Source: Phycisphaerales bacterium UBA966 (GTDB lineage Bacteria > Planctomycetota > Phycisphaerae > Phycisphaerales > SM1A02). From it: a DNA stretch of 5,481 nucleotides. Position numbers and translations under genes: made by a program. The stretch is from the NCBI GenBank assembly GCA_002292895.1, contig DBCE01000131.1, positions 3,453 through 8,933 of the forward strand, written 5' to 3'. Positions 1-5,481 of this stretch are shown here, one piece after another. Under the pieces are notes generated by a model that saw only the letters and a program-made list of their open reading frames with translations, did not search any database and was not told the origin of the DNA. Each line of letters starts with the position of its first letter. Positions within the stretch are counted from its first letter, which is position 1.

Positions 1-1590
1 GTGAACGCTCACCCGCACTGCGACGACCCGATCAAGGGGCACGGCATTTCACTGGTCCACAACGGCATCATTGAGAACTACGCGTCCATCAAGATTTACC
101 TCACTGAGAAGGGCCACGTCTTCAAGGGCGAGACGGACACTGAGGTCCTGGTTCACCTGATTGGTGAGCTCTACCAGGGCGATCTGGAGCATGCGGTGCA
201 AGCCGCGCTCCGCGAGGTCACCGGCGCGTATGCCATCTGCTGCATGTGCGAGAAGGAACCAGGCGTGTTGGTGGTTGCGCGCAAGGGCAGTCCACTGATG
301 GTTGGCGTTGGTAGTGATGAATACGTGGTGGCCAGTGATCAGAGTGCGATTGTTGCACACACCAATCAGGCGTTCACGCTTGAGGACTACACGGTTGCCA
401 AGCTGACCACGGATTCGTTCCGTACCAGCACCATTGACAACGTCACGGTTGATGCCAAGATTCGCGCGCTGGAGATGGATCTCTCCGAGATCGAACTCGG
501 CGGATTCGAACACTTCATGCTCAAGGAAATCTTTGAGCAGCCTGCGGCGCTGACCCGCACTTTGCAGGGTCGCGTGGATCACCGCGCTGGTCAGATCGTT
601 CTTGGTGGCATCGGCGATCACGCCCGTGCGTTGGCTTCAAGCCGACGCATCACCATGATTGGTCAGGGCACCGCGCTGCATGCGGCGATGATCGGTAGTT
701 ACCTGATGGAAGAATGGGCGAAGATTCCAGCGGATTGGGACTTTGCAAGTGAGTTCCGCTATCGCAATCCGATTGTCAGCGAAGGCACGGTTGTTGTTGC
801 GGTGAGTCAGAGCGGCGAAACCGCGGACACATTGGCAGCACTGCAAGAAGCGAAGGCGCGCGGCGCAATGGCACTCGGCGTGATCAACGTGGTGGGCAGT
901 TCGATCTCGCGAGAAACCGATGCAGGCATTTACCTGCGCGTTGGACCGGAGATTGGCGTAGCCAGCACCAAGGCGTTTGTTGGCCAAGTGATGGTGTCAG
1001 CGATGTTGGCTCTATACATCGGACGCCGCCGCTTGCTGAGTCAGGAATTTGTGTCGTCCGCCTTGCGTGACCTTGAAGCCATTCCCGCGCACATTGAGCG
1101 CATTCTGCAACAGAGCGAACACATTCGCCGTTCCACAGAGAAGTACATGGAACGCGAGAACTGGCTGTTCCTTGGCCGCGGCGTGAACTACCCGGTGGCT
1201 TTGGAGGGCGCTCTGAAACTCAAGGAAATCAGTTATATCCACGCCGAGGGCATGCCCAGCGCGGAGATGAAGCACGGACCGATCGCGCTGATCGACAATG
1301 GCATGCCATGCGTGTTTGTTGCTACGCGTAACAGCCAGTACGAGAAAGTACTTTCCAATATTCAGGAAGTGCGTAGCCGTGGTGGACACGTCATCGCGGT
1401 GGCAACGGAAGGCGACGAGCACATCAAGAGCATGGCTGAAGATGTCTTCTATGTGCCTGATGTTCCGGAGATGTTGCAGCCGCTGGTCACGGTAGTGCCG
1501 CTGCAATTGTTGGCGTACCACGCCGCGGTGTTGCGCGGCAAGGACGTTGACAAGCCACGGAACCTAGCGAAGAGCGTTACGGTGGAGTAA
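1..1590 (+). CDS. glmS: Glutamine-fructose-6-phosphate aminotransferase (isomerizing), 5' end cut off by window
   Basis: Cytoplasmic enzyme that makes glucosamine-6-phosphate from fructose-6-phosphate and glutamine, the first step towards UDP-GlcNAc for peptidoglycan and other amino sugars. The 529 visible residues begin at the conserved VNAHPH of the glutaminase domain, so the initial GTG is an internal valine codon. Against E. coli GlmS (recalled), about 80 residues are missing, including the catalytic N-terminal Cys. Visible glutaminase features are the oxyanion-hole pair in HNGIIEN (N21, G22) and the glutamine-binding Asp in ETDTEV (D46). Two SIS sugar-phosphate domains follow, at about 210-350 and 385-515. 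They contain the phosphate loop SQSGET (269-274), GVASTKAF (319-326), the isomerase Glu in KLKE (E409), the ring-opening His in MKHGP (H425) and the C-terminal NLAKSVTVE with the Schiff-base Lys (K524). Oddity: the usual CGTS reads GQGTA (Q222, A225). It ends at TAA and converges on clpB. Confidence 0.97.
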   Translation: MNAHPHCDDPIKGHGISLVHNGIIENYASIKIYLTEKGHVFKGETDTEVLVHLIGELYQGDLEHAVQAALREVTGAYAICCMCEKEPGVLVVARKGSPLMVGVGSDEYVVASDQSAIVAHTNQAFTLEDYTVAKLTTDSFRTSTIDNVTVDAKIRALEMDLSEIELGGFEHFMLKEIFEQPAALTRTLQGRVDHRAGQIVLGGIGDHARALASSRRITMIGQGTALHAAMIGSYLMEEWAKIPADWDFASEFRYRNPIVSEGTVVVAVSQSGETADTLAALQEAKARGAMALGVINVVGSSISRETDAGIYLRVGPEIGVASTKAFVGQVMVSAMLALYIGRRRLLSQEFVSSALRDLEAIPAHIERILQQSEHIRRSTEKYMERENWLFLGRGVNYPVALEGALKLKEISYIHAEGMPSAEMKHGPIALIDNGMPCVFVATRNSQYEKVLSNIQEVRSRGGHVIAVATEGDEHIKSMAEDVFYVPDVPEMLQPLVTVVPLQLLAYHAAVLRGKDVDKPRNLAKSVTVE

Positions 1591-1708
1591 AGCTGGTGCG
1601 GGTTGACGCGTGGCGCGCGCGAGTGAGCGCAGGCACGCTTAGGCGTTTGGCAACCTTCAGCGAGTACCGTCGGTTACCGCGCGCGTATTGCTCAGTGTTC
1701 CGCAATCG
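1591..1708. other. Convergent intergenic gap between glmS and clpB
   Basis: The 118 bp between two facing stop codons must hold transcription ends for both genes unless they read through. It contains an alternating GC run near 1613-1620, repeated near 1679-1684, and an imperfect short inverted repeat around GTACC/GGTTAC (about 1664-1675). I see no GC-rich stem followed by a T-run on either strand, so no classical intrinsic terminator can be called. Small overlapping ORFs here run into clpB on the opposite strand and look like chance reading frames. Confidence 0.6.
1687..1706 (-). other. Weak inverted repeat just after the clpB stop
   Basis: ATTGC at 1687-1691 pairs with GCAAT at 1702-1706 around a 10-base loop, two bases beyond the clpB TGA on the minus strand. 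The 5-bp stem is short, the loop is long and no T-run follows. It might contribute to 3'-end structure of the clpB mRNA but is not a convincing terminator. A stem this short could easily occur by chance. Confidence 0.2.
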
Positions 1709-4294
1709 TCAACTGAACGTAAAGCTCTTGCCTTCGTGCTTCACGGTCACGGTTGTTCCGGGCGGGCACTTGCCGCTCAGGATTTGCGTGGCCAGTGGAT
1801 TCTCGAGGCGCTGTTGAATGACACGCTTGAGTGGGCGCGCACCGAATTGTGGGTCGTAGCCTTCATTGGCAAGCGCTTCAATGGCACCCGGGGTGATGTT
1901 GAGCGTGATCTTGCGGTCTTCAAGGCGGCGACGCAGGTTTGTCAGTTGAATTTCCACAATTCCGGACAAGTCCGCTCGGCTGAGTTGGTGGAAGATCACT
2001 AGCTCATCGATGCGGTTGATGAGCTCGGGGCGCATGTGCTTCTTGACTTCAGTCATCACGTGCGCTTCGATCAGTGCATCAGCTTCGCCCTTCTCACTGA
2101 GTTCCATGATGACATGGCTACCAATATTGGAAGTCATGACAATGATGGTGTTGGTGAAGTCCACGGTGCGGCCCTGACCATCAGTGAGACGGCCATCATC
2201 AAGCACTTGCAACAGCACGTTACTGACGTCCGGATGTGCCTTCTCAAATTCGTCAAAGAGCACCACGCAATACGGACGACGACGTACCGCCTCAGTAAGA
2301 CGGCCGCCTTCTTCGTACCCAACATATCCAGGAGGCGCACCAATCAGTCGAGCCACCGAGTGTTGCTCCATGAACTCACTCATGTCGATTCGGACCATGG
2401 CGGCTTCGGTATCAAAGAGATATTCAGCAAGCGCTTTGCACAACTCGGTCTTACCAACGCCCGTTGGCCCAAGGAACAAGAACGAACCAATCGGGCGGCT
2501 TGACTCGCCAAGCCCCGCGCGATTGCGGCGCACCGCCTCGGCCACTGCTTCAACCGCTTCGGGCTGACCAACCACGCGCTTGCGCAGATCTTCCTCAATA
2601 TGCAGGAGTTTCTGTTTTTCACTCTCTACTAGCTTGGAAACAGCAATTCCGGTCCAGCGACTAACGACGGCGGCAATGGCGTCTGGGTCAACATCTTCCC
2701 GCACCAGCATGTCGCCAGAAGCCATGCGCTTCTGCAGATTCTCTTGAGCGACCTTCTGCGAAGCCTCAAGCTTCTTGATGTCGTCATACAGAATGCGCGC
2801 CGCCTTCTCAAAGTCACCGGCGCGTTGTGCCTGATCGGCTTCTACCTTCTTGTCTTCAATTTGCTTTTGCGCGTTGTTAACAAGGTCAAGGTCTTTCTTC
2901 TCCGCCTGCCACTGCGCAGTGAGGCGCCGATCCTCTTCCTTCAGATCGGCAATCTCTTTTTCGGTCTTCTTGGCACGGTCCTTGCTCTCTTGATCCTTCT
3001 CCATCTTGAGCGCTTCGCGTTCAATCTCAAGTTGCATCAAGCGACGCTTGACGCCGTCGAGCACACTGGGCATGCTGTCGTTTTCAATACGGAGTCGGCT
3101 GGCTGCCTCATCAATCAGATCGATCGCCTTATCTGGGAGGAATCGATCGGCGATGTAGCGGGCGCTCATTTGTGCAGCGGCGACCAATGCACTGTCTTGA
3201 ATACGGCAGCTGTGGTGTGCCTCGTATTTTCCCTTGATTCCACGGAGAATTGCTATGGTGTCGGGCACGCTTGGCTCGCCCACATAGACGGGCTGGAAGC
3301 GCCGCTCAAATGCGGGGTCCTTCTCTATGTGCGTTCGATACTCGTCCAGCGTGGTGGCGCCAATGGTGCGCAACTCACCGCGACTGAGCGCAGGCTTGAG
3401 CAATTGCCCGGCGCCTGGGCTTCCAGAATTGGCGCCGGCACTGACGACGGTGTGGATCTCATCAATGAAGAGAATGATCTGGCCATTTGATGAGCTCACC
3501 TCGCGAATGACTGCTTTGAGCCGCTCTTCAAACTCGCCTTGGAACTTTGCACCGGCGAGTAGTTGTCCAACATCAAGAGCAACGATCTTGACATCCTTCA
3601 TTTGCTCGGGGCAATCGCCGTTGATGATTCGCTGGGCGAGTCCCTCAACGACCGCGGTCTTACCAACGCCGGGTTCACCAATGAGCACCGGGTTGTTTTT
3701 GGTGCGGCGGCTCAGCACCTGCATGCAGCGGCGAATTTCCTCATCGCGTCCGATCACTGGATCCAGTTTGCCGGCGCTGGCACGCTCGGTCAGGTCGATA
3801 CCGTATTTCTTGAGGGACTCCATCGTGTTCTCAGCGTTCGGGTCGTTCACGTTTGTAATCCCGCTTGCGGCGCGGATCTCCTGTATTGCTTTCGATAGCT
3901 TTCGTTCGTCAGCGCCAAGCGTAGTAAGTACGGACTTGGCGGGCGTTTGTGCGGACGCCAGCGCAAGCAGCAAGTGCTCAACGGTGGTGTATTGGTCCTT
4001 CATCGCCTGCGCAAGTCGTTCGGCCTCGGTGATGACCTGACCAAGCGCTTGCCCAGGGCGAGGCTGGGTGCCAGCAACGGTGGGTAGTCGCTTGAGTTCT
4101 GCACGCGCCACTTCCTGGACGCGGCGCGGATCAACTCCGGCGCGCTCCAAGGCACTTGATGCGGCGCTCCGTGAATCAGCGGTGATTGCGGCCAGCAGGT
4201 GTAGCGGTGAGTACTCGGCGTGTCCGCTGCTGGTTGCTAGTGTTTGACCAGACTGAAGCGCTTCTTGCGACGCGTGCGTGAGTCGATCGTTCAT
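1709..4294 (-). CDS. clpB: ATP-dependent chaperone ClpB (Hsp100 disaggregase), complete
   Basis: Hexameric cytoplasmic AAA+ machine that, with DnaK/DnaJ/GrpE, threads aggregated proteins through its pore after heat or other stress. The product is 861 residues, close to E. coli ClpB. Order: Clp_N double repeat (1-145); NBD1 with Walker A GEPGVGKT (206-213), pore loop GAKFQG (248-253), Walker B ending DE (278-279) and arginine fingers RR (331-332); coiled-coil middle domain rich in Lys/Glu (about 405-525); NBD2 with Walker A GPTGVGKT (609-616), pore loop GYVG (656-659), Walker B LFDE (679-682), sensor MTSN (720-723), arginine in INR (R761) and sensor-2 GAR (818-820). The middle domain, and no ClpP-binding loop that I recognise, argue for ClpB rather than ClpA or ClpC. 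The ATG at 4294 was chosen because MNDRLTHASQEAL matches the family start. An upstream frame extension to 4402 would add 36 unrelated residues overlapping the previous gene. No clear Shine-Dalgarno precedes it. Oddities: Phe rather than Tyr in the first pore loop, and VSAG rather than VGAG after Walker B. Confidence 0.98.
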   Translation of the reverse strand: MNDRLTHASQEALQSGQTLATSSGHAEYSPLHLLAAITADSRSAASSALERAGVDPRRVQEVARAELKRLPTVAGTQPRPGQALGQVITEAERLAQAMKDQYTTVEHLLLALASAQTPAKSVLTTLGADERKLSKAIQEIRAASGITNVNDPNAENTMESLKKYGIDLTERASAGKLDPVIGRDEEIRRCMQVLSRRTKNNPVLIGEPGVGKTAVVEGLAQRIINGDCPEQMKDVKIVALDVGQLLAGAKFQGEFEERLKAVIREVSSSNGQIILFIDEIHTVVSAGANSGSPGAGQLLKPALSRGELRTIGATTLDEYRTHIEKDPAFERRFQPVYVGEPSVPDTIAILRGIKGKYEAHHSCRIQDSALVAAAQMSARYIADRFLPDKAIDLIDEAASRLRIENDSMPSVLDGVKRRLMQLEIEREALKMEKDQESKDRAKKTEKEIADLKEEDRRLTAQWQAEKKDLDLVNNAQKQIEDKKVEADQAQRAGDFEKAARILYDDIKKLEASQKVAQENLQKRMASGDMLVREDVDPDAIAAVVSRWTGIAVSKLVESEKQKLLHIEEDLRKRVVGQPEAVEAVAEAVRRNRAGLGESSRPIGSFLFLGPTGVGKTELCKALAEYLFDTEAAMVRIDMSEFMEQHSVARLIGAPPGYVGYEEGGRLTEAVRRRPYCVVLFDEFEKAHPDVSNVLLQVLDDGRLTDGQGRTVDFTNTIIVMTSNIGSHVIMELSEKGEADALIEAHVMTEVKKHMRPELINRIDELVIFHQLSRADLSGIVEIQLTNLRRRLEDRKITLNITPGAIEALANEGYDPQFGARPLKRVIQQRLENPLATQILSGKCPPGTTVTVKHEGKSFTFS

Positions 4295-4304
4295 ACCGTG
4301 GAGT

Positions 4305-5291
4305 TTATTGATTATGGCGCGGCTGCCACGGCTCTGCGGGGAAACCTGCGGGCGTGTGTTCGGGGCGTTGGTTGATCCACGATGCAAGCCATTCCAGGGC
4401 ATCGATCAATCGTGGTCCGGGTCGATTGAACATCTGATTTCCATCAACGAGCATGACTGCATCAGAGAATTCACCGCGCGCATGAGCTTGGCGCGCGCGT
4501 TGAACTGCGGGAAGTTTCCCCCACCACTCCGTGCGTTCGAGCGCGGGCATCGCTGCACGGACCGCCGCCAGCGGAAGTCCACATGGCGCCACCACAATGC
4601 GTTCGGGTGCACTGGCAATGATGTCTGCAGGTGTAGCAACTCGGCTTTTGCAACCAACCGCATTCAGGGGGTGCAGGCCGCCGGCGAGGGTAATGAGTTC
4701 AGGGGTCCAGTGACCACCCACGAATGGTGGATCGGTCCATTCAAGGAACAGCACTGATGGACCATCAACAAATGGCGCACTGCGTTCACTGGCGGTCCAC
4801 AGGCGGTCGCGCAACGCAGTCGCGGCGGCTTGCGCTTGCGCGGGGCGCCCGATCGCTTCGCCCACGGTGAGTACGTCATCAAGAACTTGCCACACGGTGG
4901 TTGGATTCAAGTTGATGATCTTGGGAACACGCGGCAATGTGCGCGCGATCCGCTCGACGCTGCGCAGGTCAATGCTGCACACATCGCATAGGTCTTGCGT
5001 GAGAATGACGTCTGGATCGAGTTCGCGGAGCAGATGCTCATCAAGGTGATAGAGCGATTCACCGGCAGCAATCGAGGCGCGAACGGCAGCATCAATCGCA
5101 GCGGAGTCAACGAGCACGCTTTGCTCGCCTGCACTCGCAGCAGTGTGTGCGATCCGCGCACTCGTCAATATCGGAGCGCGCATCGCCGCTAGCGGCCAGT
5201 CACATTCATGGCTGCGACCAACCAGCAGATCGCCGCCACCGGCAGCAAACAGCAATTCAGTGGCAGATGGAAGCAAGCTGACGACGCGCAT
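4305..5291 (-). CDS. BtuF/TroA-like cobalamin-binding protein homologue, no signal peptide
   Basis: Member of the periplasmic-binding-protein fold family commonly annotated as cobalamin-binding or BtuF-like ABC-transporter substrate-binding protein (COG0614 type). The 328-residue product starts MRVVSLLPSATE, the usual N-terminus of this subfamily. Other hallmarks are GRSHECDWP (25-33), ESLYHLDEHLL (78-88), TQDLCDVC (98-105), LNPTT (128-132), LEWTDPPFVGGHW (183-195), PELITLAGG (197-205) and VDGNQMFNRPGPRL (282-295). There is no hydrophobic leader or lipobox, so it is predicted cytosolic, which fits poorly with a transport receptor. Cysteines at 30, 102, 105 and 237 lie in or near these motifs. 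A GTG at 5357 would add 22 residues that do not resemble a good signal peptide, so the ATG at 5291 is preferred. Neither start has a clear ribosome binding site. The stop lies 10 bp before clpB on the same strand, and no BtuC or BtuD gene is in view. Family assignment is firm. The ligand and true role are not shown by the sequence. Confidence 0.88.
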   Translation of the reverse strand: MRVVSLLPSATELLFAAGGGDLLVGRSHECDWPLAAMRAPILTSARIAHTAASAGEQSVLVDSAAIDAAVRASIAAGESLYHLDEHLLRELDPDVILTQDLCDVCSIDLRSVERIARTLPRVPKIINLNPTTVWQVLDDVLTVGEAIGRPAQAQAAATALRDRLWTASERSAPFVDGPSVLFLEWTDPPFVGGHWTPELITLAGGLHPLNAVGCKSRVATPADIIASAPERIVVAPCGLPLAAVRAAMPALERTEWWGKLPAVQRARQAHARGEFSDAVMLVDGNQMFNRPGPRLIDALEWLASWINQRPEHTPAGFPAEPWQPRHNQ

Positions 5292-5386
5292 CCGTAAAGC
5301 GTATGCAACGACCGGGAATGCGTGAGATACGAAAGGGGTACCGCTCACGCCGATCACTAGTAACTCAACTCACTTGCCTACTAACG

Positions 5387-5401
5387 GCGTGAATTCCACG
5401 C
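5387..5401. promoter_or_regulatory. Short inverted repeat, possible operator
   Basis: GCGTG (5387-5391) and CACGC (5397-5401) form perfect 5-bp arms around AATTC. The site sits about 30 bp upstream of the alternative GTG and about 95 bp upstream of the preferred ATG of the BtuF-like gene, where a promoter or operator would be expected. Arms this short can arise by chance and I do not recognise the motif of any regulator, so this is a weak suggestion. Confidence 0.2.
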
Positions 5402-5437
5402 AATTCTTAACACCGTGATCTGGCCGCAGGCGCCGGA

Positions 5438-5468
5438 GAGGACAGGGCCGCGCTCAGCGGCCGTCCTC
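5438..5468. other. Strong GC-rich stem-loop at the window edge
   Basis: GAGGAC (5438-5443) pairs with GTCCTC (5463-5468), and GGCCGC (5446-5451) pairs with GCGGCC (5457-5462). This gives 12 base pairs with a 2-base AG bulge and a 5-base GCTCA loop. No T-run follows on either strand, so it is not a typical intrinsic terminator. It could be part of a structured RNA, a 5' leader, a Rho-independent-like end lacking a U-tract, or an element of a gene continuing past the edge. I do not recognise a known RNA family in the part visible. Confidence 0.5.
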
Positions 5469-5481
5469 GTAAGGCGAATGC

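Larger units (their letters stand above)
5292..5481. other. Upstream region of the BtuF-like/clpB pair
   Basis: This 190 bp stretch holds no recognisable gene. It should carry the promoter for the minus-strand pair, but I find only poor matches to sigma-70 hexamers (for example TTGCGT, 17 bp, TAGGCA on the minus strand) and do not call one. No CIRCE (TTAGCACTC-N9-GAGTGCTAA) or HspR HAIR heat-shock operator is seen, and no B12-box is recognisable in the visible part. It contains a small inverted repeat and a strong hairpin, listed separately. An ATG at 5478 on the plus strand is too close to the edge to judge as a divergent gene start. Confidence 0.55.

Noticed and set aside
1..3. GTG at the first base as the real start of glmS
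   Set aside because: It falls at the Val of the conserved VNAHPH motif, inside the glutaminase domain. The true start with the catalytic Cys must be upstream of the window.
49..621. 190-codon minus-strand frame opposite glmS
   Set aside because: Fully covered by the conserved GlmS coding sequence. It has no independent start signal or motif.
1012..1521. 169-codon minus-strand frame opposite glmS
   Set aside because: Shadow of the second SIS domain of GlmS. Its translation resembles no family I know.
1596..1817. Small plus-strand frame starting in the glmS-clpB gap
   Set aside because: About half of it overlaps the clpB 3' end in antisense, its translation is Arg-rich with no motif, and there is no ribosome binding site.
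2744..3490. 248-codon open frame on the plus strand, antisense to clpB
   Set aside because: It lies wholly inside the clpB coding region, shows no family motif, and such long antisense frames are common opposite codon-biased genes. The ClpB frame is unambiguous.
3327..4040. 237-codon open frame on the plus strand, antisense to clpB
   Set aside because: Ser/Thr/Arg-rich low-information translation typical of an antisense shadow, with no recognisable domain.
4295..4402. N-terminal extension of ClpB by 36 residues
   Set aside because: The added residues are unlike any ClpB N-terminus and overlap the end of the BtuF-like gene. MNDRLTHASQEAL is the normal family start.
5358..5400. CIRCE or HAIR heat-shock operator upstream of the pair, suggested by repeated ACTCA near 5363-5372
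   Set aside because: The ACTCA copies are tandem direct repeats, not the inverted, spaced arms of HAIR, and no CIRCE half-site is present.
5401..5481. Known structured RNA (RNase P RNA, tmRNA or SRP RNA) at the right edge
   Set aside because: The strong stem raised this, but none of the conserved core strings I know for these RNAs is present in the visible bases.
5358..5481. Cobalamin riboswitch before the BtuF-like gene
   Set aside because: No recognisable B12-box was found, and the visible region is short for a full riboswitch together with a promoter.

Overview
The window (5,481 bp, moderately GC-rich) is ordinary, gene-dense bacterial chromosome with three protein-coding genes. I see no mobile element, CRISPR array, phage gene or RNA gene. 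The organism is probably a bacterium of the Planctomycetota or a related PVC-type lineage. I infer this from memory of family variants: the GlmS wording GQGT...HAA and EGMPSAEMKHGP, and starts without a clear Shine-Dalgarno. It is a suggestion only, not a database result.

Layout: (1) 1-1590, plus strand: the 3' part of glmS (glutamine-fructose-6-phosphate aminotransferase), cut by the window edge, so about 80 N-terminal residues with the catalytic cysteine lie outside. (2) 1591-1708: a short convergent gap with no convincing intrinsic terminator. (3) 1709-4294, minus strand: a complete clpB encoding an 861-residue disaggregase with both AAA+ modules and the coiled-coil middle domain. (4) 4305-5291, minus strand: a BtuF/TroA-like cobalamin-binding-protein homologue with no secretion signal, ending only 10 bp upstream of clpB. 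(5) 5292-5481: upstream DNA with a small inverted repeat and, near the right edge, a strong GC-rich hairpin.

How they fit together: glmS makes glucosamine-6-phosphate for cell-envelope amino sugars and faces the other two genes. The BtuF-like gene and clpB are so close that they are probably co-transcribed, with the BtuF-like gene first. No BtuC/BtuD transporter genes and no dnaK, grpE or dnaJ are visible. I found no convincing previously undescribed system. The points most worth a second look are the leaderless BtuF-like protein with its cysteines, the GlmS active-site substitutions, the Tyr-to-Phe change in the first ClpB pore loop, and the edge hairpin.
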